A stretch of DNA of 64,000 nucleotides from Micropterus salmoides. Its lineage: Eukaryota > Chordata > Actinopteri > Centrarchiformes > Centrarchidae. A program made the translations under genes and the position numbers. The notes below the pieces were generated by a model that made no database searches, had not been told where the DNA came from, and saw nothing but the letters and a program-made list of their open reading frames with translations. How positions within the stretch are numbered: the stretch's first letter is position 1; each line of letters begins with the position of its first letter. Shown piece by piece: positions 10,906-23,360 of this stretch. The stretch is from positions 3,632,112-3,696,111 of the forward strand of contig NW_024044459.1 of assembly GCF_014851395.1 (NCBI RefSeq), in the 5' to 3' direction.

Positions 10906-12448
10906 GTACAGAAATTATAACCAGTGCCACACATTTTAAATACATCATGGCTAAATGATCTGGAACAAATTTTTCACAGCTTTGCTCACCGAAACACTGG
11001 ATTTTATTTGTGTTTATTTTTATGTTGTGGTTTTCTTCACAATGAGCATCACATTCTCACAGAGCCACTAGCATGTCTACAGAGGTGTAGTCTTGTTTAC
11101 TTTAGATACAGATAGATTTGTTTGTTTTTTTATACCTTTAATCAGATAAAGAATTCCATAAAAATATATCTTTTATACCAAGCTGAAGACAGAACCATGC
11201 CCTTGTTTATAAGAAGCCTTTTTTGATCTTTTGCCATTTACTATGTTAATTTGTTATTACTACTGTTTGCTGTTGATGAAAAACATATATTTTTTTGTTG
11301 TTGTTTTGTTATTCACATCAAGGAAACAGTGCAAATCACTAATCACCATTTTAAGCTTCTTAAGGTGATGATACATAGCCAAGGCAGTAGTGAATAATGT
11401 GCTAAGTTCAGAATTTATGTGTAGTTAAAGCTTCACGTTACTTTACACATAGAAGAATGATCAGAACAAGGTCCACACAGAAAGGTTTACAGTTTTCAAA
11501 TCACATCTTTGAAAGAAATCTAATAAAACAATGCTGTTTACCATTTATTCCATTTTTATTCGAACTGGTGGCCTGTAAAACTGCTGTGCGACTGCATTTA
11601 CTGTCAAATGTACACACCAAACATTACATCCACTCTTTAAACTATGCATTGTCTGTGGAAAAAAGTACAAAGTGACTTTAAAGTAAAAAGACAAAAGTAA
11701 AGAAAGAGATGAAGCCGTTTTGGCCTACAGTGAATTCTCAAATTGCTTGTAGCAGACATCATTGTGTGTTTTAACTAATATCTCAACAGCAGGTTCCATT
11801 GTTAGATTACAGGACACATAATGTCATATCTAGTAGGCATCTAAGAGCACAGATCAATACACATTAGTGGGTTAAAAGAGACTACCATATGGCAATATTA
11901 TATGAAAAGGGACTGCCTATTCTTTTCTATTGGACAATGTGAAACTGTACAGAACATGTTTGCAGGATGTGGTTTATTTACTGATGGGTGAGTGGGTTTT
12001 GAAAGCCAGAGAGAACATTCTACACAGGTATCTTTTATATATGGAGATGTCTGACAACACATGCGTTATTGCAAATAACAACAACAAAGTGAATGGCATG
12101 GATTTTCCTTCACAGTAACTAAAATGGACAAAATGTGTGAGAGCAAAGGTGGGGAGGGAGGGTGAGAGTGGTGTCTCTTGTGAGTGCAGGAAATGGCTGC
12201 AGATGACAAAAATGGCTGGGGAAAAAAAGAACATGTTAGAGAAACATGGACAAAGAGAGTCAGTTAGAGGAGCCCATAAAAGGCTGCAGCTAAATTGGCA
12301 GGAGCAAGAATCAATACAGGTGTTTCAGCTGAAGCATGGCTAAGGAGATGTCTGGACTGTACAGAAAGCACATTGATGTTCAAGGTAGTACAACACTATA
12401 GAGATGGTGAGCAGTAAAGGCTATCTGTCAATGAATTGTGTGTGTCGA

Positions 12449-12450
<2 letters not shown>
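10906..12450. other. AT-rich gene-free sequence
   Basis: No exon, RNA gene or clear mobile element. Short T-rich and TTG-rich runs occur near 11120 and 11290. Open frames of 60-86 codons have no domain. Confidence 0.5.

Positions 12451-12453
<3 letters not shown>

Positions 12454-12500
<47 letters not shown>
12454..12500. repeat. (TG)n microsatellite
   Basis: About 47 bases of uninterrupted TG, preceded by a short imperfect TG stretch near 12438. Confidence 0.97.
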
Positions 12501-12501
<1 letters not shown>

Positions 12502-12515
12502 TGTGTAGTGACCAG

Positions 12516-12546
12516 GGAGAGGTGGCCTATGAGGCCTCACCTCTCC
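12516..12546. other. Short inverted repeat
   Basis: GGAGAGGTG-GCCT and its complement AGGC-CT-CACCTCTCC are separated by ATG. They form a 13-bp stem with a 2-base bulge and a 3-base loop, directly downstream of the TG microsatellite. No function is evident. Confidence 0.5.
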
Positions 12547-13080
12547 AGTGGAGTGGTAAATCAGCCATCAGCCATGTGACAGGCTCAGTGCCCCCCTAGT
12601 CTGCCCAATGAGACATGACCCTCACAGGCCCCTCCTGCCCCCTTCCCGCCCCCTTCTCGACAGAGCTTTGATATCCCTCTTCGCTCCACTGACCAACCGA
12701 TAGGAGGGGGCGCACCCGCAGCATTCCTTCAAACCAGCCGAACGGAGCAGCTGAATATATCCCATCATGCAACAAAAGCCCAGAGGAGCTGCATTGGCCT
12801 TTGGAAGGGAAGGGATGGGGGGGTGATGTTCACTCACCCCCCTTGGCCTTTAGGCTTGATAGAGCCAGCTGAAACTGCTGCTGACCCGGAGGGAGCCAAC
12901 AACTGCTTCCTGTCTGCCGACATTAGCGTAGCCAGCAGTGAGGATAAGCTGATTGCACCATAGGGCCACGGCACACTGACCTGGCTGAAGCCCACTACCT
13001 GCTTCAGTGTACGACTGCAACCCTCTCAGATAAACCACAGCTGTGTCGACTATAGCAACACGGAGCCTTCAGTCAACAAC
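12547..13080. promoter_or_regulatory. GC-richer unique block, possible regulatory element
   Basis: Compared with its surroundings this block is GC-rich and repeat-free. It contains GGAGGGGGCGCACCC near 12703 and ACCACAGCTGTG near 13034 (an E-box). Minus-strand frames at 12622-12837 and 12850-13038 (71 and 62 codons) have no recognised domain. A conserved non-coding element or the edge of an unrecognised exon is possible; neither is proven. Confidence 0.25.
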
Positions 13081-13984
13081 GACACTGAAGGGGTACAGGC
13101 AACACCAATCCAAACCGAACGGAAATATTGAAACATATGAAACTTCCACTTGTTTTTAAGAACAGTGCAGTGGAACGGCCTTAAAGGTCAGATTACTAGT
13201 CATGAGGAATCCTACCAAACTTCTGTAAACAGTTGAGTCTGAGAAAATAATGATGCCATTAGGGTTATTTCAGCTTGGACTGGAGATGACAAATACGGGG
13301 CACTGAGTGTGAAAGGCCCTGTTGTGCACTATGTTAATAAATGTTTTTATTCTTTAAGCATCTCATCAATTAAGTCTCTCCTGAATGAACTGGACACTTT
13401 TCCAGATAACCTATTGATTCTGGACTATTTAAAGGGAAGAAACATTTCTCCTTCCTATTTTCTGTGCCTTTAATTTGTCATGGGCAGTTATGTTTAGCAG
13501 CTCCTCTAAACTTTTATCTGAGGTGACAATTACGTTAGGATACTTATGTGACATTATGACAACCATATCCATGTTTATCCTTAAAAATGTACCATATTTT
13601 CCCATTATTTTTAATTTTTCATCAGAGATTATTTAAAAAGGTAAAATGATATTTCTACTGTGTTTGTGCTGCAGCCCCCTACATCAGCCTCCTTTCTCCG
13701 TTAATGCAAGTTGACGATTCCAGACCGCAGTAAGATTTAATGCTACTGGAAGTTTCCTATGTCGTTACACTCTTTGCTTAATTTCCCTGTAAAACTAAAC
13801 TGCTGAATTCTTCTAGAAGGAACATTTTCTACTGGAGTGAGCTGAGTGTTTTGATGCCGTTACCTGGTCAGCCATACATTTTTTTGCTTTGAAAAAAGTC
13901 TTATTTTACACAGAATGCATAGGAATATGAAATGTTAATAACCATTATGCATTACACATAGCCATATGTGTTTCTTATGGGTTT
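13081..13984. other. Gene-free AT-rich sequence
   Basis: Nothing recognisable beyond short A and T runs. Confidence 0.45.
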
Positions 13985-14225
13985 ATAATAGCATTGCAAA
14001 CACATTTAACTAAATTACCTGTTATGTCATTGTTAAAACTTTACTAAGCTTTTTTTTGCTTTATTGAGATTATAGATACATTTTAGGGGTATTAGGGGTT
14101 TGCAGCTACCAGATCTAAAGCAGGAACAATGCATTATCAAAGTTAATAAATCCTCTATTGTGCACTTATTAACAGTTAACTATGATTTTGCAGCTATGAC
14201 ATCTAAAAGCAGAACAGTGCTTCCT
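13985..14225. repeat. Diverged repeat with an internal 88-bp duplication
   Basis: TGCAGCTACCAGATCTAAAG at 14101 recurs as TGCAGCTATGACATCTAAAA at 14189, each followed by a GCAG(G)AACA(A/G)TGC block, giving a period of 88 bases. The intervening words (TTAATAAATCCTC, TATTAACAGTTAACTA) resemble a TTAATAA-rich fish repeat that also seems to occur near 32985 and 34050. No coding content. Confidence 0.45.
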
Positions 14226-14445
14226 TAAGTGGCTCAGGAGGTAGAGCAGGTGGTCCACTAATCAGAACATCCCGTATGCGGAGTATGCATGAATGTATTA
14301 GTTTCTGTTTCTGTTGGCACCTTGTATGGCAGCCTCTATCTTCAGTGTATGAAAGTGTGTGAATGGTGTAAATATAGTGTAAAGCGCTTTGAGTGGTCGG
14401 AATACTAGAAAGATGCTATACAAGTACAGTCCATTTACTATTTAA
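14226..14445 (+). mobile_element. tRNA-derived SINE, internally deleted
   Basis: The 5' part, GTGGCTCAGGAGGTAGAGCA (from about 14229), matches an RNA polymerase III A-box in a tRNA-related head. The 3' part, GTAAAGCGCTTTGAGTGGTC followed by a GATGCTATACAAGTACAGTCC-type end, matches the tail of a widespread teleost SINE. The expected B-box (GGTTCRANNCC) and the middle portion are missing or mutated, so the copy is a relic without promoter activity by this reading. Confidence 0.7.
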
Positions 14446-15435
14446 GGTTAATAAAAACGTTCTTAAAAACATGATGTAAAAAATTACCAATCACATCAAC
14501 AAAAAAGTGCAACTCTAACTGAGGTAGGTTTTAATTTAAGAAAAAAAGGAAAAAAAAAATAATTAAACTAGTTTCTGTCCACTCAGAGGAAACATTAGCA
14601 ATCCAGACATTATCAAAAGGTCTCTGTTAGAGAATAACATATGCTGTCAAGCACTCATTGAACAAATTACAGATTGGTGTGCACCAACATCAAACTTGCA
14701 ATTGATGCAATAACCTTGAAATTTAGTGGCCATACCTGTGAGATGACTTAATAACTGGCCCACAAAAGTGATGCAACATTGGGAATAGTAGGGGAACGAA
14801 TTTTAATGAGGGGTGATTTAGATAAGCATAATGTTAACAACTCAACTTCACTACGTATTTTTCCCCTTCCAAAAGCAATTTTGAAATTCAACCATCAACA
14901 TATTCCATGAGCTGCATCTTCAATACCTATACAGCCACAAATATCATCTAGACATTTTCCAGCTTGTGCTTTCTTGTATGCTGATCTTTGAACTCTGCAT
15001 ACTTTTTGGGGTCAGTTCTGCAAGTGGTGCATTCATGGCAACTGTGTTGTGATCCACTCCTACTGTTTTGTAAGTAACAGCCCTTTAGTCTGGTATGATC
15101 TGCAAACCAAAAAACTGGTATTGTATTGCTCCATAAATACTTCACATGCTCATTTCTGTCTTCATCTTCCTCTGGTGAATTCATGTCACATACGAAACCA
15201 TGGAAATGACCGTTTACTTCTCTGTAGTAGCTTTATCAAAATAAATGAGTCGGCTTGAACAACATGGAGATACACAGGTTGGAGCTTTTAATTTTTAATT
15301 TCATAAAAGTAAAAAATGTAATAGAATTATTTGTCTATTTAAAGCTACTACAGAGAGATATGCTAATATCAAGTCATGGCATTCAGTGTAAATGCTGCAT
15401 AGAACATGCTTAAATACATAGAATAATATTTTGTG
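14446..15435. other. Gene-free sequence between SINE and LINE
   Basis: AT-rich unique DNA. Frames of 69-78 codons on both strands around 14950-15250 have no domain. Nothing else is visible. Confidence 0.4.
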
Positions 15436-15439
15436 TATT

Positions 15440-16762
15440 TTTTATTTCCACCTGATCTTGACTTAGTAGATAAGGGAAACTTGGTGGGGGCAGTTTTTCT
15501 GGACCTCAAAAAAGCTTTTGATACAATTAATCATAATGTTCTTGTTTCCAAACTCTCAAAGTTAATTTTTTTTTAAAACATATCTTGCAAATTGTGAACA
15601 GTGTATCATTATTAACAACAAAACATCATCCTTTCTAAAGTGTAAAACAGGAATCCCACTGGGATCGGTGTTAGGACCGATCCTCTTTGGTCTATATATA
15701 AATGACCTCCCGGAATCCTGCGAAGGGGCTGGTCTTCAAATGTATGCAGATGACACAGGTAAATATGAATATGGTAAATCAATTAACACAGTGGCTCAAT
15801 TATCACTGCACCTGGAGACTATAGCAACATGGCTACAAAATTCATGTCTGACACTAAAAAAAACTGTGTCTATTGTTTTTCCTCAGGTAGACGGTCGGTT
15901 TTGGAAAAATTGGATGCCAAGATACATAATCAACATATAGAGCAAGTTTCAGAAGTTAAATATCTAGGCTTAATGCTAGACCCTCACTTGAAATTTGATA
16001 CACATGTTAAAAAAATAGGGAGAACTATAAAAGCATATTTATATCTAGTCAAATTAATTAGAGATTGCTTAACATTTGATGCAGCCAAAACATTTGTTTA
16101 CACAATAATTTTCTCACACTTCGGTTACTGTGTTACCTCATGGTCACAGGCAGGTATAGTCACGATTAAACCGTTGGAAGGATTATACAATCGTGTCCTA
16201 AAATATTAAACAAAAAGCCCATTAGATCACATCATTGTCACATCCTAAGAGAACTGAACATGTTTAGTTTTGATAACTATATTGCATTTGCAAACACTAA
16301 CCTCATCATGAAGTGTTTGCATGGACAGACTTCTCAGGCTCTCTGTGAGATGGTACAGCCATTAAAGGCCTGTGGACTGTCAACCAGAGATACAACTGCA
16401 GGTATTTGCAAAATATCTTACAGGAAAACATCCTTCCTTTTCAATCAAGGGAGCTAAGATCTGGAACGAGCTGCCTATTGAGCTAAAAACAGAACAAAAT
16501 CGTCAACAATTTAAAACTAAACTGAAGAAGTTTTTAAAAGATAATCAGTTGTTTAGTCATGTGTAGGGATGGGGGGTAGAGGGAGAGATTCAGTGGGTGG
16601 TATACATGTATGTGCTCAATTGTTTTACTGTTACTCTGCTTAATGTTTGTTGTAGATGTAATATTATAAGACCTTCTAGGAACGGGAATTGGAAATTAGC
16701 AGTTGCTATAAATGCTGTGATGTTGAAGCCCTAATCCACCACTGCTGCCCAGTGCTGTTTTA
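15440..16762 (+). mobile_element. L2-type LINE fragment (reverse transcriptase pseudogene)
   Basis: This is the 3' half of a non-LTR retrotransposon ORF2. Reverse transcriptase motif A reads AVFLDLKKAFDT (15490-15525, catalytic Asp at 15502). A +1 frame change follows near a T run at 15567. Motif B is GIPLGSVLGPILF from 15650, and the catalytic MYADDT box is at 15740-15757. A second frame change near 15880 leads to VKYLGLMLDPHLKF and a long thumb-like region ending at a stop near 16209. The C-terminus continues with LIMKCLHG and, after another frame change near 16440, IWNELPIELK up to a stop at 16566. The 3' region, with GGGAATTGGAAATTAGCAG from 16683, fits fish L2 3' ends. The endonuclease and 5' half are absent. 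YADDT suits the L2/CR1 group; I infer L2. The copy is dead. Confidence 0.85.
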
Positions 16763-17100
16763 TGTTATGTCCACATGGTTGAATGTGCAGGTTATGTGTC
16801 AGGTAGTTCATTTCCCCCCCTGTGGTTTCCCTTCCCTGGGTCCTGTGTGTTTTTTGTCTGTCTCTCTCTGTCCGTGTGTGTATGTGTGCTGTGGGCGTGG
16901 TGCTTAGTCACTCTCCCTCCTGGCTCTCAGTTACCTGCTGATTATACACACCTGCCTCTCATCATATTGCAGTACATCTACTCAGGTCCTTCAGTCACTC
17001 ATTGCCAGATCGTTCAGTGAGCTACTGTGGGGAGTTCCCTCTCTGGCCTTCCTCATGGTTATGTTTCTAATAAAACATAAGTGAAGAGGATGGACCCACT
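16763..17100 (+). mobile_element. LTR-like sequence, possibly a solo Gypsy-type LTR
   Basis: The sequence begins TGTTATGTCC, is pyrimidine-rich with CTGTGTG words, contains ATTGCCAGATCGTT at 17001-17014, and has a polyadenylation-like AATAAAA at about 17069 followed by a GTTGGGTCTG motif near 17103. That order is reminiscent of fish Gypsy LTRs. The minus-strand sequence at 32562-32574 shares the TTGCCAGATTGTT word. No target-site duplication or internal domain is visible, so the call is tentative. Confidence 0.35.
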
Positions 17101-17214
17101 AAGTTGGGTCTGAATCACACCACCTCCTCTCCATCATGGAGAGTAGGTTACAGGTCACACAAACACAGAAGAGGACAACAGCACTCACATAGAGAGGAGA
17201 AACAAACACTCAGA

Positions 17215-17445
17215 GATTGCACATTTGTTATTTGTTGTTTGTTGTTAAGTGTTAATCGTTATTCTTCCATATTTTATATTTTGTCAATCTGTTCCATATT
17301 TATGTTTTTACATTTATTTATGTCAACTGTATGTTTGTCTTTGTTTGTCTACATGTAGCACCTTATCTCCAAAACAAATTCCTTGTATGTGTAAAAACCA
17401 TCTAGCAATAACAGCTTTTCTGATTCTGACTCTGATCCATGATAA
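17215..17445 (+). mobile_element. 3' UTR tail of a CR1/Rex1-like LINE
   Basis: A T-rich stretch leads to GTAGCACCTTATCTCCAAAA (from 17356), then AATTCCTTGTATGTGTAAA and a GCAATAACAG...TGATTCTGACTCTGAT end. A 3' terminus with a few TGATTC repeats is characteristic of a common teleost LINE family. The coding part is missing, so the copy is 5'-truncated. Confidence 0.65.
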
Positions 17446-19135
17446 CATTCATACTAGGGAGAGAAGTAGAGAGGCTGGATAAGGCACCAACAGCCAGGAG
17501 AGAGAGAGGTCTCAGGACAGCTGATGGTCCTGCACAGAGAAACCAGAGTGCAAGAGAGGAGAAGGGGAGGGAGAGAGGGAGCTGTTGTGCTTCACAAATG
17601 TTACAAAACCATGAGTCACTAAAATGATATGGTCTCATTGTATAAGTGTGAACAACACAACCGATCAGATTATGAAAATCACAGCTCATGAATGCTTCAG
17701 TATACCTTTTTTGGTATAATACATACACACATATGTGAAGCATTTATACAACCTCGACTAACGGCAAGGTACCAGACACCTGAGCTTTGTAGTTCAGAAT
17801 TCTCTGTACTTGAAAGATGCATTAATATAATCACAGAGTAAAAGCTGACAATGCCAGAGTAAGTATGCTCACAGAATTATCTAAATGATTTGGCAAATTT
17901 TAGAAGGCAGCATTAGTTGGATAGCACTTGCAAAGTCAGCAGTGTCAGCTCTGTCACACTGAGCTGGTGGCACAGACGGTGTTGGCTTTTGCAGTATCTG
18001 TGGCATCAGCATCAGAGTGAAGCCACCGGGGTGTAACTCTCTGGAGGCTCGGGAGCAAGCTGCATATGTACTGCCTCCGACACCTAATGCCACCGGCTGC
18101 ACAGAGCGCAAACACAGCCTCCGCCTCGACACAGTCCTCTGGGACACCAACTCACTGTTGCACTCACACGCACTCAGCTTGCATCACTTCAGAACTGAAG
18201 TAAACCAAAACCCAGCGTCAGAGATAGACAGGGATTAAGGAATTTACTTCCCCCAGCCAGGTGGAGATGAGCCTTTTCAGAGGATTAAAAACTCAAATTA
18301 AGAGTGCAGTGCAAGAATCTGCCTCTGTGTGAAGTTCTCAAACAAATAGTGCTGTTGATACCCTTGAGCAAGTCACTGAACCCCCATTTGGGTCATGTGT
18401 TGTAATTGTACTGGGCAGCTCTGAGGTTTGAATGTGACATTTTATGCTGCACTAATACATTTTCTTTATATTAAGTGAATGAATATTGGCCTAACATTTG
18501 TCAGGTGGACTCCAAATCAATGCTAATGCTGTGCTATGTATGTGCAAATAGAAAACAGCAAACAAATTCACTACAACATAATATAATATCCTCATGTTAT
18601 GCTTACAGCTTGAAGTGCTGTCCTCAAATGAGTAAAAAAAAGTAAATAAGTGAATAACAATGCTGCTTTAAAAGTCATTCTTTCTTGTATAAATCTTTAG
18701 AAAAACTCGAACATGGAGATGCATTCTAGTATGTATCTAAAAACCCTCTTCAACAAATGAAACCTGCTCAGGTGCCATCACATTATCAAAATTGTGTACT
18801 TATGTCTATACAGCACTTTTTATGGTTATCTGGCATACCAGGCATTGTCCCACTGACAGTGTAGTGCCATGCCATAATGACGATGATGAATGATAATTGA
18901 TTTAATTAATGTTGATGATAATAAAATCAGTTAACATAATTGCATAACTTCCAAATGCTGTCACAACTTGGGCTCTCTAGTCTAATGTTAACTAGCTAAC
19001 GTTAGAGCTGGCTTAGCAGTGAGTGACCATCGTATCATGATATTGTTAAAATTATTAGGCTAAGGATTCCCCTTGATAAGTAGATGCAAATTTGTAGCTG
19101 TACTGTCCCAAATGTATTAATGCTTATCTATTAGT
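17446..19135. other. Gene-free sequence with a possible SINE scrap
   Basis: Mostly unique DNA. CCCTTGAGCAAGTCACTGAA at 18361-18380 resembles the middle of the teleost tRNA-type SINE, but the head and tail are not visible. The block 17940-18190 is GC-richer and open on both strands (73 and 89 codons) without a known domain. Confidence 0.4.
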
Positions 19136-19136
19136 T

Positions 19137-19400
19137 TTAGGGGTGTGACGAGACACTTAACTAATGAGACAAGACACAAGATCAAGATATTATATGAAAA
19201 CTTTGAGCATTAAACCCTTAATTTCCTGTATTCTGGTAAATTGTTCTATACAATTTTTGGTAGAAATATTTTTATTTGTGTAAAAGGAAACACAAAATTC
19301 AGGTGGCAGGTGACAATTCAAAATACAGCAGAATCTAATTCAGGCCAGTTCCCAGTCATTCTGTGTTGCTTTAAGATATGTTTTTCCTGTAGATCTCCTG
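19137..19400 (+). mobile_element. hAT-like DNA transposon relic
   Basis: The left edge, TTAGGGGTGTGACGAGACAC (from about 19136), followed by a run of GAGACAAGACACAAGAT, matches the terminal region of a fish hAT-type non-autonomous transposon that I recall. The right end and the 8-bp target-site duplication are not identified, and no transposase frame is present. Family assignment is by recall only. Confidence 0.4.
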
Positions 19401-21180
19401 TTTCTAATCATCCTTGCTGAGTCAGCACCCATGCAGGCATGATTTAGTCTTTCCTCATCTTTTCTGTCTTTGTTGGGCTGGGCACCTTTTCACCTCATTG
19501 ATAAATGACTTTCACATTGACATTTTAATTCAGTTATAAACTCCTGGACTTTAATAGCTCCTGTGTTTCAGCAGCTTTTCTCCTCATGTTCAAAACTTTC
19601 TGCACATTCAGAATCTGTCCCACATATCTGTGTTCTCTGACATATTGAGAAAAAAGTCCTAATGCCCAGGCTGATTTTGTCCCAGTTCAGCCCTGGGTAT
19701 GTACTGTACTTAAGATAAAAGATCAAAGAGGACATCCTCATCTGATGCTAGAGAAATCTTTGAACAAAGGCAGAGGTTACCATCTCTCCCCATAAATGAC
19801 CTTTTGGAAATATGTTGCTGAAAAGTTCTACTGGACATGGTGGAAATCTCTGGAAAACGCTTGATTTCATAATATCTTATCACTAGTCATTGGAAAACAT
19901 ATGAAAAATGTTTTTTAAACAGCCACTTTAGGTGCCTTCAGGCATTAATGTATCTTTGTCCTGTCCATAAAGTATAGATGGTAATATCCACTTAGCCAAT
20001 GCATGTCAAAAGTACCCTCCTAAATGGTGGTAATTGGATGAATTTCTGTGGCAATGCAAATAAAGGCTAATTGCTACTTTCACTCGAGGCCACTGAGAAA
20101 TCCTCCATCGACTGGAAAAGGAGAAAACGGCCCATGTCTGTGCCGTGAGGCTCGCCTGCAACATATAACCGCCTTCATTCCTATTCATAGTGCACTCACA
20201 TATCTTAAACAGCTCATTTGAATTGGTACACTGCCAAGTGAGTCTCTCCCCCTCTTAACAAACAAACACGACGACAATATTGCGAGTCAAGCTGTTGTTT
20301 GTTACTGGGCAGTGAGATGACGGCGGCTCTGTGACTCCCGCATCACAAACCAATGTGTAGTGACCTGACCCGCCGCTAAAGGAGTGTGTGAGGATGCTGA
20401 GGATGGGGAAGGAGACATCAAACCCAGGCAGATGGGATGAAACAATGGCACAATGCAGCACGTCTGTGACAGGCTGCTCCAGCTGATCAAGGCAACAGCA
20501 ATTTACTGGCGATGAGAGGAGATCTTGCAAACACCAAATGTTACCAAATAGTAGAGCTTTGCTTTTAAAATTACTATAATTTGTCTCCTGACAGGATCTA
20601 TATGAGCAATTTCTCTGTCTTATTATCTCCTCTATGGATGTAGCAGCAGTGACTGTCTTTTATTTTCCCAAGTATTGTTTTTTATTAAGTGGAACACAGA
20701 ACATTACTCAGTGTCATGTCAACTCGTGCAATGTACTATGTAGGGTCTGTTGTCTACATACACTTAGCTAATTAAGACAGTCACAGCAGTGTAGATTTCA
20801 GGGCAGATCAAACAGTACTGTGTTGATATGGGAAACAGAGGAAGACTATAGTCTCCACCAACTCCGTTATATCATAATCCCTGTTCCTTCAGCCTGATTA
20901 AAACATTTCAACAAGAGCCTGGGCTGCCTACCGTGGTAGCACCGTAGAGAGACTTGGTGTAGAATATCACAGCTCCCTCATTAGTGAGAAGGGATTTCAT
21001 TTGGAATATCTCACCGAGCACTTTGAGAGAAGCGGCTGTATTTACATTTAAAAGATCCAAAGTGGCCGTCTGAAGCTAGCTACCTCTTTCCTTAATTGCT
21101 GGCTTCAGTTGTCCATGAATACATCCACTTTATTACTGGCTCTCATTACTGGACGGCACTGAGGAAAGTCTCTTTCTCCT
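19401..21180. other. Gene-free sequence, partly conserved-looking
   Basis: No gene or named repeat. 20040-20220 and 20900-21120 are even in composition and contain ATTA/TAATT words (for example TTCCTTAATTGCTGG near 21088), so they are candidates for conserved non-coding DNA. That is inference only. Confidence 0.35.
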
Positions 21181-21183
<3 letters not shown>

Positions 21184-21230
<47 letters not shown>

Positions 21231-21232
21231 AC
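21184..21232. repeat. Poly-C tract (33 C) followed by (AC)8
   Basis: Thirty-three consecutive C residues (21184-21216) run directly into eight AC units. The complementary strand is a long G run able in principle to form G-quadruplexes. Tracts like this vary in length and are prone to sequencing error, so the exact count may not be reliable. The Pro-rich and Gly-rich frames across it are artefacts. Confidence 0.95.
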
Positions 21233-21955
21233 CTCTCTCTGTCTGCCTCTCCAACAGGGCAGGACCGCATCAGAGCTCTCCCAGTGGCCAAAAGACACAA
21301 ACAATCGAGAGGGATTAGGCTGTAATCCTGTTTTTACTTTCATCTGCCACATATTCAAAGGAGAAGCTCTGTGAAGCATGGAATTCTTGAAGGATATGCT
21401 CCATGTAAAAATAAGGGGAAGCACTGTAAACAATGCAGTAGGATGGGGATTACAAGTTTAAAATGACAAGAAGACAACAAGCTTGACAACAGATTTAGAC
21501 TTAGTCTATACTGAATAAATGTTGCCAGTGAAGTTGGACAGGGAACGATACTGTGGAAAGTGAACAATGTGAGGTCACTTTACTGTATCTGTCTTTACTG
21601 ACTGGTTGTACTGTCAAGTTCAACATGAACCCATTTGAAACCTTACATACATGTATGGGCTTTTCACATTGTCACTACACCTCTTAGTTAAACTTGCCAT
21701 CCATTGTTACTTTTAAAAGTTTTCATGCACCACTCTATTCCCTTTCCTGTATACATGTATTATTTTTCATTATTTTGGGAAAAGTCTATAAGGATACTGT
21801 TATTACTATTGTATAACCTGAACTATCCAATAGAAATATGCACCTTAAATTTACCTTTAGCACAAATTGTTTGGCAACCACCAATTTTGACCCTGAGACC
21901 TAACTTTATCTTCCAAAATGATATCAAATGGTTGGAATTCTGGAGAGACTTTAGA
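21233..21955. other. Gene-free sequence
   Basis: Unique DNA with frames of 70-98 codons but no recognised domain. Nothing else is visible. Confidence 0.4.
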
Positions 21956-22252
21956 GCAGTGCTTGACATTAGCACCTGCCCACTGACCAAATTTGAGTAG
22001 AAGTTGCCAGTGGCATGTAATTACTCTTACTAGCCACTTTGGCAGGTGGCATTCATGTCATGATTTGAGTTATTAGTCAAGAAAACCCAGAGTTGACTTT
22101 GTCAGGCGAATCACTTAACTTATGATTTTTAGTTGCATCATTGTCCACAGAGGAATGAAGGAGCAACAGCCTGTAAACTTTACAAACAGACTCAAAATGA
22201 CCATAAACCAGCAAACTTAGCAAAAAGCTATAAAATTCATGTCAAGCATGTA
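21956..22252. repeat. Possible short transposon relic with inverted ends
   Basis: TGCTTGACAT at 21960-21969 and its complement ATGTCAAGCA at 22239-22248 bracket about 290 bases that include CCACTTTGGCAGGTGGCATT near 22035. A 10-base inverted pair is expected by chance several times in a window this size. The call rests on weak recall of a fish repeat with this wording. Confidence 0.25.
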
Positions 22253-23360
22253 CCCTGCCCCCATTGGAGCCACTTGTAAATTACCAAAAGGCTTGCAGAG
22301 AAAAGACTGTTTTCACTGGAGATGACTGTGGAGGCTGACTAACTGGTCTTGCTATGGTAGCGGGCCCCCATAACAGATATGCAAGAAGGCATTGCCGCTG
22401 GTGGATGTAAAATGCATGCTGGAATACTTATCTGTTGTAATGGCAGAAAAACGTTTCCTCTTACATTTAATCTTTTATGAGTGTTTTTATTTACTGTTAT
22501 TATTATTATTATTACTGTTTATGTCTTATATATGTATTGTGTTTTTTATCTTTAACCTTTTATTCTTATTATACTCATTATGTTAGTCTGTCCACATATG
22601 TAGGGTTTAGATCAGAGCTGTGAGATTGTTTAGTGTTTTCCTTTAACTGTTCATTCAAGGCTGGGAGATGATCACTGTTCCCCAAAACATAGAAACCTAG
22701 ACTGTGTAAATGATTATGCATCCCTTTACTCGGGGCCAGACGTTAGTGACTGTCCAAGGAGACAGAGCCTCTGGCCCAGCTGTTTAATGTTGTAGTACTT
22801 CTCTGTTATTCTTTTTTTTTAAATAAATTCTTAAAAGACAACGGTTGGTTGTTACTCAATTATTACTTAATCCCTCACCAGCAATAATAACAATTTCCAC
22901 GACATCTATCACAAGTTGACACAAGTCAGCAAAAAAAGCATCTTCAATAAAATAGGCCACAACTGACTAACAGCAGAGTTGGAATTGGGACCTTGATAGA
23001 TGACCTTTTACTAAGTCCACTAGAACAGGAGTACAGGCAAGAATGCAGGGCTTGTTTTTTAGCCAACATTTCTTTACATTTGGTCATTCTGCTCCTTAAA
23101 AAGTCACACTAGGCTGCTTTCAGTTCCTGTTTACATGTAACTGTTGATGGACAGACAACAATCACCTAGATTACTTTTGATTCTGAAGAGAAAGTCTAAA
23201 TTTGATCACTATGAGGCAAGAGGCGAGTTATCAGCAGTGTCATTTGGGGCATCTTAGAAACTGCTGTTACTGGGGACGGTTGAGCCAATTGTTAGTATGA
23301 TTTAGGTGTAATGACAGATGGGAAATGTGGACAAAAGGAGGTGAACCCTGTAATCAGTGA
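22253..23360. other. Gene-free sequence with an ATT microsatellite
   Basis: A short (TTA)n run lies at 22496-22514. The rest is AT-rich unique DNA without a recognisable feature. Confidence 0.45.

Noticed and set aside
14226..14260. Functional tRNA gene
   Set aside because: Only an A-box-like head is present; no cloverleaf, anticodon arm or B-box.
21960..22248. Definite MITE with terminal inverted repeats
   Set aside because: Only 10 bases match and no target duplication is seen; kept as a low-confidence repeat.
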